64,000 nucleotides of DNA from Tsuneonella dongtanensis (GTDB taxonomy: Bacteria > Pseudomonadota > Alphaproteobacteria > Sphingomonadales > Sphingomonadaceae): positions 930,001-994,000 of the forward strand of contig NZ_CP016591.1 in assembly GCF_001698205.1 (NCBI RefSeq), given 5' to 3'. Each line of letters opens with the position of its first letter. Position 1 is the stretch's first letter. This document shows, piece after piece, positions 9,469 to 16,725 of this stretch. The position numbers were made by a program, and so were the translations under genes. The notes under the pieces were generated by a model. The model was not told the origin of the DNA, made no database searches, and saw only the letters and a list, made by a program, of their open reading frames with translations.

Positions 9469-10130
9469 GCGAAAGATTCGAAACGTCCGGGTATGAAGCG
9501 AAGGATGACGGATATTTCGGCGGTGTACGCCGCGATTTCCTTGCGCTGCTGCCCGCGGGCGGTGACGCCCGCGTTCTTGAGATCGGCTGTGGATCGGGCG
9601 AAACGGGTGCTGCCGCGCTCGCGGATGGTCTCGCTGCCTCCTATCACGGGGTTGAAATTGCGCCGCGCGCCGCAGCGCTTGCCCGCACCCGCCTCACCGA
9701 AGTGATCGAAGGCAATGTCGAATCGCTCGACCTGCCATGGACTGAACGGCATTTCGACGCGGTGCTGATGAGCGAGGTGCTTGAACATCTCGTCGATCCC
9801 TGGACCGTCGTCGAGCGTGTCGCCGCCTTGCTCAAGCCCGGGGCCCTCGTAGTGGCAAGCTCGCCAAACGTTGCCCAGATCGCCATCGTGCGAGGGCTTC
9901 TTGCTGGCCGCTGGGACCTGACCGAGACCGGGGTGATGGACCGCACGCATCTGCGCTGGTTCACGCGGGCGAGCTATTGCCGCATGTTCGAGGATGCCGG
10001 CATCCATGTCGACAGGATCCGCGATCTCTCGGTCCCGGGCGCGCGTACCAAGCTGTTCAACCTTCTGACGTTCGGTCGCTTGCGCCACCTCACCACGCGC
10101 CAAATCTGCATCGTGGGCCGAAAGCGATGA
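9465..10130 (+). CDS. Class I SAM-dependent methyltransferase
   Basis: A 221-residue methyltransferase with motif I VLEIGCGSGETG near residue 37, an acidic loop (GVEIAPRAA), FDAVLMSEVLEHLVDPW as the post-II segment, and LKPGALVVASSPN as motif III. It is preceded by the strong ribosome site AAGGAGG (9454-9460) inside the flippase gene, which fixes the ATGA start at 9465. A likely role is O- or C-methylation of a sugar residue in the repeat unit. It is distinct from the methyltransferase at 4834, so two methylation events may occur. Confidence 0.82.
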   Translation: MSERFETSGYEAKDDGYFGGVRRDFLALLPAGGDARVLEIGCGSGETGAAALADGLAASYHGVEIAPRAAALARTRLTEVIEGNVESLDLPWTERHFDAVLMSEVLEHLVDPWTVVERVAALLKPGALVVASSPNVAQIAIVRGLLAGRWDLTETGVMDRTHLRWFTRASYCRMFEDAGIHVDRIRDLSVPGARTKLFNLLTFGRLRHLTTRQICIVGRKR

Positions 10131-10915
10131 CCGATGGACGCGCCTCGTCGCCCTCGATTGCAGTGGTCGCAGCTGTCAACGACGAGGCGATCCTCGCCAA
10201 CAACCTGCTGCGTTCGCCAATGATTGCCGAGGGGCGCGCCGCGTTTCACGCATATCGCGGCGCGCATTCGGCATCGAGCGCCTACAATCGCGGCATCGAC
10301 GAAACGTCCGCGGAAGTAGTCGTGTTTGCCCACCAGGACGTGTTCCTCCCCGAACGCTGGGAGGCGGACCTGCGCCGCGCGATCGCCCTCGTAGCCTCGC
10401 GCGATCCCGACTGGGCGGTCATCGGAGGATGGGGCATCGATGGGGCGGGCAAACATGCCGGCCATGTGTGGTCATCCGGGTTGGGGCGTCGCTTGGGAGG
10501 CCGGTTCTCCGACCCCGTCGAAGCACAGTGCATCGACGAGTACGTTATCGTCCTGCGCCGCGCGAGCGGCCTGCGCTTCGACGAAGGGCTGCCGGGCTTC
10601 CACCTCTACGCCGCGGACATCGTTCTGCGCGCGCGCGAAGCGGGACTCAGGTCGTGGATCGCCGACATCCCAGCGGTGCACAACAGTCGAACGGTGCGCG
10701 GTTTCAATGGCGGCTATACCGATGCGTGGCGGTTCATGCAGTCAAAGTGGCGGGCCCATCTTCCGATTGAGACGCTTACGGTACCGATCGTCCGCTCGCC
10801 GATCCGGCTCATGTGGTCGCGATTTCGCCTGTGGAAGTCATGGCGCTACCGGCGGGCGAAGGCATACGACCACACGCTCGACCCCCGCGAACTGGTCCGC
10901 CGGCTCGAGCCGTGA
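10127..10915 (+). CDS. Glycosyltransferase-like protein, GT-A type
   Basis: A 262-residue putative glycosyltransferase. An N-terminal Rossmann-like strand (IAVVAAVNDE) is followed by SSAYNRGIDETSAEVVVFAH, which resembles the donor-binding half of GT-A enzymes; QDVF just after it could be the metal site (a DXD variant). IGGWGIDG and a C-terminal basic/aromatic tail follow. Start is ATG at 10127, overlapping the previous stop by 4 bp. Its last 38 bp and the 14 bp after the stop are duplicated perfectly at 12236-12287. It ends the first long co-directional gene string. Donor and acceptor are unknown. Confidence 0.68.
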   Translation: MTDGRASSPSIAVVAAVNDEAILANNLLRSPMIAEGRAAFHAYRGAHSASSAYNRGIDETSAEVVVFAHQDVFLPERWEADLRRAIALVASRDPDWAVIGGWGIDGAGKHAGHVWSSGLGRRLGGRFSDPVEAQCIDEYVIVLRRASGLRFDEGLPGFHLYAADIVLRAREAGLRSWIADIPAVHNSRTVRGFNGGYTDAWRFMQSKWRAHLPIETLTVPIVRSPIRLMWSRFRLWKSWRYRRAKAYDHTLDPRELVRRLEP

Positions 10916-11048
10916 ACCGGTTCGCGGGGGCGTGGCGTCAAGGGGCGATGGCACCCGCGTCGACCTTGGGTGCGAACAGCGTTAACGCCTCCGCTCGCTG
11001 GTCGGTCCCCAGGACGGGCCAGTCATGAGCGTGGAATAGGCGATCGTG
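10878..11048. repeat. Left copy of ~170-bp direct repeat
   Basis: The first 52 bp (10878-10929) are identical to 12236-12287 and contain the glycosyltransferase 3' end and stop. The rest (10930-11048) aligns with 12288-12408, the 3' end of the spike gene, but with scattered mismatches and a one-base deletion after 10995. Read on the minus strand, the left copy still encodes TIAYSTLMTGPSWGPTS, then, after the frameshift, AEALTLFAPKVDAGAIAP and a stop, close to the intact spike C-terminus. So it is a decayed relic of a second spike allele rather than a fresh duplicate. Confidence 0.92.
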
Positions 11049-11126
11049 GTCGCGCCGGCATTCTAACACGTCTGAGCCGAGCATCGACCCGCGCATGCTA
11101 ACTCGCGAACTTGATCAATAAAAATG

Positions 11127-12167
11127 TCAATCCATCAACGAGAGCCTTCTCGCCTGCCCTCGCGCTTCGATTCGGTTCCGTAGATGGCGAGCAGGTGTCT
11201 CTACGAATCTGTATGACAATTCGGAAGCGCAACAGGTAGCGAAAAAGACCACCAAGGCGGTTGATGTCTCGGAGAAATGATCATGATTTGGCAGTTTGCT
11301 CGCAAACACGAACAAAGGGTAGTGCCACAAGTAAATTGCGTAAGAACGGGACCCTGCCCACTGTACCACGGAATTTTCGAGGAAGGAGTGGAGTGGCGTA
11401 TTCGCGTCCACACATAACTTTATCGTCGCAGCCGCCAGCAAGGCAACCGATCCCATCCCGAACGAAAGATAAAACCAACTATCGAATTGAATTGTGCAGA
11501 TGGCTAATAGCCAAATTATAGTCAGTATTGGCCAAAGCCTGCTCAAATCGATTCTTATCGAGGTCAGTGCAAGTAGGCAGCCAAGCAAAAGTTGTGGCGC
11601 ACGCGTATCCAAGCCGTTATAAAGTGTCAATACGTCCGCGCCGGTCAATGCTCGGGCTATCTGTAAAATTAACAAAAAGAAAACCACCACAGCCAGAATG
11701 CGCGCAGGGCGGCTGTTTTTCAATATTAACAATAAACTTACCGGCCATAGCAAATAAAATTGCTCTTCGACTGAGAGCGACCAGAAATGTCCTAAGCCGG
11801 CACCCGTAGTCCATTCGTAAATCCGGGCGAAGTTCATTATGCTCGCTACGGCGTAAGCAATGTCCGCCAACGACGCAATACCCAGTCCTGACAAGCCGGT
11901 CGCAAGCGCGAAGGCGATAACGGGAACAATAGGCGGCAGAATACGGAATGCTCGATGAAGGTAAAATGCTCGCAGATCGATCTTCTTGGCAATTAGTGAA
12001 CTAGAAATAACGTATCCGCTCAATACGAAGAACAAGTCTACACCAAGAAATCCACCTACGAAGTGGGCTGGAAATGCGTGAAAAAGGAAAACTGCGATGA
12101 CTGCGAAAGCGCGCAAACCATCGAGTGCGGCTACGCGACGGAGTTCCGGGAAGTTTACGTTTGCTAT
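11127..12167 (-). CDS. Acyltransferase 3 (OafA/YrhL-like) membrane protein, abnormal start codon
   Basis: A polytopic O-acyltransferase of the Acyl_transf_3 family that would acetylate or otherwise acylate surface polysaccharide. Landmarks are LFHAFP (the catalytic-type His), GGFLGVDLFFVLSGYVISSS, FYLHRAFRILPP, HFWSLSVEEQFYLLWP and a C-terminal ETPAR. The first legal start is TTG at 12116, but conserved family sequence (RRVAALDG before LRAF) lies upstream of it. An ATA codon at 12167-12165 sits 5 nt after GGGAGG and would give ANVNFPELRRVAALDG, so I infer an ATG-to-ATA change or AUA initiation. Base composition is clearly AT-richer than the flanks and the gene opposes its neighbours, both signs of transfer. 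Lowered or lost expression is possible. Confidence 0.8.
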   Translation of the reverse strand: MANVNFPELRRVAALDGLRAFAVIAVFLFHAFPAHFVGGFLGVDLFFVLSGYVISSSLIAKKIDLRAFYLHRAFRILPPIVPVIAFALATGLSGLGIASLADIAYAVASIMNFARIYEWTTGAGLGHFWSLSVEEQFYLLWPVSLLLILKNSRPARILAVVVFFLLILQIARALTGADVLTLYNGLDTRAPQLLLGCLLALTSIRIDLSRLWPILTIIWLLAICTIQFDSWFYLSFGMGSVALLAAATIKLCVDANTPLHSFLENSVVQWAGSRSYAIYLWHYPLFVFASKLPNHDHFSETSTALVVFFATCCASELSYRFVETPARHLRNRIEARGQARRLSLMD

Positions 12168-12235
12168 CTTTACCTCCCGGAGCTCAGTTCCTTGCCGTCT
12201 GTGGCTCCGATCTGGTGGTCGGGCAAGGCCGCAAG

Positions 12236-12408
12236 TCGACCCCCGCGAACTGGTCCGCCGGCTCGAGCCGTGAACCGGTTCGCGGGGTGTCGTGGATCAG
12301 GGGGCGGTGGCGCCCGCGTCGACCTTGGGTGCGAACACCGCGAACGCCTCCGCTACGCTGGTCGGCGCCCAGGTCGGACCATCCATCAACGTGGAATAGG
12401 CGATCGTG
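12236..12408. repeat. Right copy of ~170-bp direct repeat
   Basis: Pairs with 10878-11048. The first 52 bp duplicate the glycosyltransferase tail (which has no gene body here), and 12297-12408 is the intact 3' coding end of the beta-helix spike gene. With the left copy it brackets the acyltransferase cassette (11049-12235). No transposase, integrase or terminal inverted repeats are seen between the copies, which points to homologous or microhomology-driven exchange rather than an insertion sequence. Confidence 0.92.
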
Positions 12409-13931
12409 CCGCCGTTGAGCCCAGCCTCGTGGTTCGCGGTCAGCGTGACGCCGGCCAGTGCCGGATAAATCGCATCGGCGATATTGTTGCGCACGATATT
12501 GCCGCCGCCGCTGGTGCCGAATGTGGTCGATGCAGGACCGACCAGGATGGACGGTTCGACGCTCGACGCCCGGTTCCAAGAGACCACGGTATTGCGTTCG
12601 ACCAGGCAGTCCTTCGCCTGGGCGATGGTAAGCCCGTGGATCGAGCTGTTGCCCGCGGCCACGTTGTTGCGGATCGTCGCGACGAAGAAGCGCCCGCTGT
12701 CGGTCCCGGCGAGCGATTTGAAGTCGTCGAGGTAGATGCACTGCATGGCCCCGCGCGCGGTGCCCTGGAGGATTACGTTGTCCTCGATGACGATGCCCGG
12801 CCAGTCGGCGGCCGCCGTCGTGTTGGCGATCAGGCGAATGGCGTCGGGGTGCGGACTCGCGCTGTCGTCCTTGTGCCCGACGCTGTCGTGGATGAAATTC
12901 CCCGCGATGGTCGAGGGTTGCGGGTCTCCCCGTAACGATACGCCAATCGCATCGTCGTAGAAATAGCGCACCTCGTTCCCGACGATCGTCGATTGGTGGC
13001 CCGCCTTGCTCACCGCGATGTTGATGCAGCTTGCGCCCCATTCGATCAGGCAATCGCGCACGGTGATGGAACCGACCGCGTTGGTGACGGAGCCGGTCGT
13101 GTTGATCAGGTCCTTGCCGAAGTTCGGATAGTTGCTCGAGGCCGAGTAATCGCCGTTCGGGTCACCCACCGCACCGGTGACCCAGCAATCCTCGATGGTG
13201 ATGTCCTGGACGTTGTAGGTGGCCGACCCGATCATGCTGAACTTTGGTTCGGCCACCGGCGTGGTGCGCAAGTGCTTGATGGTCAGGCCCATGCACGTGA
13301 TCGAGGTTGTGCCGGATATCTCGCAATAGCTGGCGTAGTCGCCGGCAGCGCCGAACCGGCCCTTGACGGTTGTGGGCCGATTGCCGTTGGCGGGATCGCG
13401 CAGGTCGAGACGGCGGAACAGGGAGCTGAACGTGCCGGTCACTTGCAGCGGGAAAGCGACGCTGTTGCGAAGCGCGATCGTCTTGCCTCGGATGGTCGCG
13501 GCAGCCTGTCGGGCGAGGAAATCGAACTCGGTGTAATCGGCGGCGTCCCAGGTATCGGGCTCGATGGTCACGTTGATCGTATCGCCGTTATCGAGACCCA
13601 GTACGTAAGGCCCCGCATTCATGTTCGCCGTATCGCCCGCCGCGCTCGGGTAGAGGCGTCCATTGCCGATGGTCCAGTGGCCGCTGGTGTCGCCCGAAAC
13701 GATGGCTGTGGCCGTCGTCGCGATACCGGCACCGGGCTGGCTGCGGGACAACTCGCCGTAGGTTTCGATCTTGGGTGACGGAGGGGGCGGGAGTGGAGGC
13801 GGAGGGGGCGGAGGAGGGGGTGGCGGCGGAGGAGGGGGTGGCGGAGGGGTCGGCGTGGGCGAGCCGCCCCCGCCGCCGCCGGGCTTACGCCGAGTCGCGC
13901 GCGCGATGCCGAAACCGTAGCCGTTCATCAT
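12297..13931 (-). CDS. Parallel beta-helix spike protein with 18-proline hinge (GhsB-like candidate)
   Basis: A 544-residue protein without signal peptide. After a short basic N-terminus come a six-glycine run, a PTPT step and 18 consecutive prolines, then LPPPPSPK (residues about 18-54). The rest is a right-handed parallel beta-helix with repeated turn motifs such as ITIEDCWVTG, ITVRDCLIEWG, IVGNEVRYFYDD, IEDNVILQG and IVRNNIADAI. It overlaps the spike-base gene by 4 bp (start ATGATG), so the two are co-translated. Beta-helix spikes of phages and gene transfer agents bind or cleave surface polysaccharide, and the position inside an EPS locus fits that. The hinge probably separates the docking end from the receptor-binding part. 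No catalytic residues can be assigned; a host surface or EPS-modifying enzyme is an alternative. Confidence 0.78.
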   Translation of the reverse strand: MMNGYGFGIARATRRKPGGGGGGSPTPTPPPPPPPPPPPPPPPPPPLPPPPSPKIETYGELSRSQPGAGIATTATAIVSGDTSGHWTIGNGRLYPSAAGDTANMNAGPYVLGLDNGDTINVTIEPDTWDAADYTEFDFLARQAAATIRGKTIALRNSVAFPLQVTGTFSSLFRRLDLRDPANGNRPTTVKGRFGAAGDYASYCEISGTTSITCMGLTIKHLRTTPVAEPKFSMIGSATYNVQDITIEDCWVTGAVGDPNGDYSASSNYPNFGKDLINTTGSVTNAVGSITVRDCLIEWGASCINIAVSKAGHQSTIVGNEVRYFYDDAIGVSLRGDPQPSTIAGNFIHDSVGHKDDSASPHPDAIRLIANTTAAADWPGIVIEDNVILQGTARGAMQCIYLDDFKSLAGTDSGRFFVATIRNNVAAGNSSIHGLTIAQAKDCLVERNTVVSWNRASSVEPSILVGPASTTFGTSGGGNIVRNNIADAIYPALAGVTLTANHEAGLNGGTIAYSTLMDGPTWAPTSVAEAFAVFAPKVDAGATAP

Positions 13932-14197
13932 GCGAGCCCCACGATGCCGCTCGCGGTCGTGCCCGTGGCACGGACGGCGCGCGCGCGGATGTCGAGGATC
14001 GTCCCGTCCTGCACGTTGACGAAGGTAACGTCTTCATTCGATCCGATCGGACGAAGAGCGATGCTGCCGCCGTTTCCGACGTAGATCGCCTTAGGAACCT
14101 GGGGCAGATCATTCGAATCGTGCGGCGTCACGGAAAACGCCTGTCGTGCCGGTGCAGTCAGGCTGTCGCTTACGTGATGATAATAGTCGTTGATCAT
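13928..14197 (-). CDS. Spike base protein, RCAP_rcc01079 (GhsA-like) family
   Basis: An 89-residue protein starting MINDYYHHVSD. It shows the family layout: an N-terminal segment with AFSVTPHDSNDLP, then KAIYVGNGGSIAL, VTFVNVQDGTILDIRA and VRATGTTASGIVGLA at the C-terminus. In Rhodobacter capsulatus the homologous protein forms the base of the gene-transfer-agent head spike, and the adjacent gene (here the beta-helix protein) forms the spike. ATG at 14197 is chosen over a longer frame because the extra residues do not match the family and AAAGGA lies upstream. No capsid or tail genes are in the window, which matches the detached location of head-spike genes known in R. capsulatus. Confidence 0.8.
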   Translation of the reverse strand: MINDYYHHVSDSLTAPARQAFSVTPHDSNDLPQVPKAIYVGNGGSIALRPIGSNEDVTFVNVQDGTILDIRARAVRATGTTASGIVGLA

Positions 14198-14500
14198 TGC
14201 GATGAGGTCCTTTCGGTTGCTTATTCCGAAAGGAGTAACCAAATAGGTTATATGTAGGAAAGGCGTTTTTGCGATCGCCCTCAACCGGTTCGCAAATTCT
14301 GTCGCAGACTTCGTGCAATTCGCGCGGTGTTTGAAAACTTCGCCGGTCGGGTCCGACTATCGCCGATTCACACCTTGCAACGTCGTTCGACCCCATAACC
14401 GTAACGTCGCGCGGCGCGCTTCCAAAAATTCCTGACCGGCCCGCTGATATTGCGCAATTGCAGGTATTGCTCAGGTAGAAAAGCGGCTAACCGCCTCCAC
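14198..14500. other. Divergent intergenic region upstream of spike pair and Wzy gene
   Basis: About 300 bp without a credible gene, more AT-rich than its surroundings. It must hold the promoter of the leftward spike operon and probably one for the rightward Wzy-like gene. On the minus strand a TATAAC lies about 50 bp before the spike-base ATG, but no convincing -35 box is at the right distance. The 11-mer AACCGGTTCGC at 14283-14293 is the same sequence found in both long direct repeats (10915-10925 and 12273-12283). I saw no terminator or small RNA. Confidence 0.6.
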
Positions 14501-15784
14501 ATGCAGCAAAACCGGACAGTGATCGCGGGTGCGGGGCCCATGACGGTGAGATCGGCCCCGCAGGCCGTCTCCACGCTCCCGATTATCCTGATGGCGGGCC
14601 TGTTCTATCTTCTTCTCCTTCCTGATCAGCTGAACCCTCGGATCAGCGGGATTCTCCTTCCTCCGTACCGCGTCTACCTGATGTTGACGGCGGTCTTCCT
14701 TGTCGTATCGGGTGTACGGGAACGCTTTCGTCCCGCGTGGCCGGACTTCCTGATCGCGTTTTGCGCAGCCTGGATTTTCCTGGCTTCCTACGTGACCTCC
14801 GCGGCACTCGGAACCGCGATGATTATGGCCGGCGCCCATTTGGTGGACATCGCGCTTGCCTATTTCCTCGCGCGATCCTCCATCAATTCGCCGCGCGACT
14901 TGCGCCTGTTTCTCGTCTTCATCGCGCCGGCCGTCGGGATCGCATCCTTCTTTGTGGTGCAGGAATCGATAACGGGGGTTCGCATTGCGAAGCCGCTCGC
15001 TGCCGCGATTTCAGGTGTTCCCTTTGGCGCGCGCGAGGAAGAACGCTTGGGTCTGATGCGTGGGATGGGCACCTTTAATCATCCTATTCACGCCGGGCTG
15101 TTCCTCGCGAGTTTCCTGCCGCTTTATCTAATGGCGAGCATTCGGGGCTGGCCGGCCAAGCTGGGCGTGGCGGCGTCCATCGGTGCGTTCTTCTCTTTGA
15201 GTTCGGCCGCACTGCTCGGTCTGCTTTTCGGCGGCGCGCTGCGCTTCTACGACTGGCTGACCGTGCGGGTAGCCAACGCTACTTGGTCGCTTTTTCTCAT
15301 CGTTTCGGCAGCGGTGGTTTTCGTGATCGAAATGCTCAGCAACACCGGCACCTATGGGCTGCTAGTCCGCTATGCTTCGCTGCAGACGGCGTCCGCCTAT
15401 AACCGCATACTCATTTGGGGTTTCGGCACCGCCAACGTGGCGGAGAATCCCTGGTTCGGAATTGGATACGGTACGTGGGAACGGCCCTGGTGGATGCATT
15501 CGGGATCGTTCGATCACTTTTGGCTGCTCATGGCGCTCCGATTCGGCATTCCCGCTTCGCTCGCCCTAACCGCAGCCACGGTCGCGGGTGTATGGATGGT
15601 CGCCAGGCGGTCGCGAACCATGCCGCCGATGGACGCGCTTCTGTTGCGCGGCGTCGCGATTTCGCTCGCGGTTTTCGCGCTCGGCGCGATCTCGGTGTCG
15701 CTGTGGCTATCGCTCCTGGTATGGTTTTTCATGCTTCTGGGCATCGCGGTCGGGCTCGCGACCGCTCGTAGCGCCAATCAATGA
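14501..15784 (+). CDS. Wzy/O-antigen ligase-like membrane protein
   Basis: A polytopic protein (427 residues from ATG 14501) with about ten hydrophobic helices and a long loop before a C-terminal helix group. It contains the family-type motif MGTFNHPIHAG and, in the large loop, ILIWGFGTANVAENPWFGIGYG, typical of O-antigen polymerase/ligase (Wzy_C) proteins. It would polymerise repeat units delivered by the Wzx flippase in the periplasm. The start is uncertain: ATG at 14501 or ATG at 14540 are both possible and neither has a strong ribosome site. It overlaps the next glycosyltransferase by 4 bp. Confidence 0.82.
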   Translation: MQQNRTVIAGAGPMTVRSAPQAVSTLPIILMAGLFYLLLLPDQLNPRISGILLPPYRVYLMLTAVFLVVSGVRERFRPAWPDFLIAFCAAWIFLASYVTSAALGTAMIMAGAHLVDIALAYFLARSSINSPRDLRLFLVFIAPAVGIASFFVVQESITGVRIAKPLAAAISGVPFGAREEERLGLMRGMGTFNHPIHAGLFLASFLPLYLMASIRGWPAKLGVAASIGAFFSLSSAALLGLLFGGALRFYDWLTVRVANATWSLFLIVSAAVVFVIEMLSNTGTYGLLVRYASLQTASAYNRILIWGFGTANVAENPWFGIGYGTWERPWWMHSGSFDHFWLLMALRFGIPASLALTAATVAGVWMVARRSRTMPPMDALLLRGVAISLAVFALGAISVSLWLSLLVWFFMLLGIAVGLATARSANQ

Positions 15785-16725
15785 ATGAAGAGAGCCGGGC
15801 GGCCGGTCCCGAAGTGACCGTCGTCATCGTCAGTTACAATACCCGTGACCTTACACTGCGCGCAATCGAGACCCTGCTGGCCCATGCGGGCGACGTGCGG
15901 ATCGAGGTGATCGTATGGGATAATGCGTCGTCCGACGGGTCTGCCGAAGCAATCAAAGCGCGCTTTCCCAATGTCGAACTGATGGAAAGCCACGAGAATC
16001 TCGGCTTCGCATCGGCCAACAACCGCGCTGCGCAGCGGGCCCGAAGCCCTTATCTGCTGCTGCTCAACCCCGATACGGAAACGCATCCCGGTGCTGTCGA
16101 GGCCGCGTGGCGCTTTGCGCAGGCCAATCCCTCGGCCGGAATTGTCGGGGGGCGCACGCTGTTCGCCGACGGATCCCTCAACCCCGCATCATGCTTCTCC
16201 ACGATTACGCCGTGGAGCCTGTTCTGCAGCGCGATCGGCCTGTCCCGGCTGTTTCCTGGGTCGCCAGTATTCAATCCCGAAGGGCTGGGCGGCTGGAAAC
16301 GCGACAGGGAGCGGCGTGTCGACGTGATCTCGGGCTGCTTCATGCTGGTCCGGACCGAAGACTGGCGACGGCTCGGCGGCTTCGACGAGAGTTTTTTCAT
16401 GTACGGCGAAGATCACGATCTCTGCCTGCGGGCAGCAGCACTCGGATTTTCGCCGATGATCACTCCCCGAGCCGAAATCGTCCACCTGGTCGGGGCAGCC
16501 TCGCCTCGCCGGGTCGACAAGCTCAAGCAGCTGCACAGGGCCCGCGCGACGATCGTGCGCCGCCACTGGCCATCCGGCCGCAAGTGGCTTGGCATCGCGC
16601 TCATGCGGCTGTGGGTGGCGACCCGGCTGGCTGGATCGGTGGTACTCGCGCCGTTCGGGCGCGGCCAGATCGCCACTTGGCGCGAAATGTGGAAGACGCG
16701 GGAGGAGTGGCTGAAGGGCTACTAG
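15781..16725 (+). CDS. Glycosyltransferase family 2 (rhamnosyltransferase-like)
   Basis: A 314-residue GT2 enzyme with VTVVIVSYNTRDL at the N-terminus, VIVWDNASSDGSAE, GFASANNRAAQ, LLLLNPDTE as the metal-binding D-x-D-like site near residue 100, VDVISGCFMLVR and FDESFFMYGEDHDLCLRA as the acceptor/catalytic region. This pattern is that of WbbL/RfbF-like transferases that add rhamnose, which fits the rfbD gene upstream. It overlaps the Wzy-like gene (ATGA) and its stop overlaps the convergent GT4 gene by 4 bp. Donor specificity is inferred only from family resemblance. Confidence 0.88.
   Translation: MNEESRAAGPEVTVVIVSYNTRDLTLRAIETLLAHAGDVRIEVIVWDNASSDGSAEAIKARFPNVELMESHENLGFASANNRAAQRARSPYLLLLNPDTETHPGAVEAAWRFAQANPSAGIVGGRTLFADGSLNPASCFSTITPWSLFCSAIGLSRLFPGSPVFNPEGLGGWKRDRERRVDVISGCFMLVRTEDWRRLGGFDESFFMYGEDHDLCLRAAALGFSPMITPRAEIVHLVGAASPRRVDKLKQLHRARATIVRRHWPSGRKWLGIALMRLWVATRLAGSVVLAPFGRGQIATWREMWKTREEWLKGY

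Noticed and set aside
11049-12235. Insertion sequence between the long repeats
   Set aside because: It has no transposase or integrase and no terminal inverted repeats; the only gene is an acyltransferase, and the repeats consist of neighbouring gene ends.
13786-13885. CRISPR array or microsatellite
   Set aside because: The repeat is a proline-codon run in frame in the spike gene, with no spacers and no cas genes.
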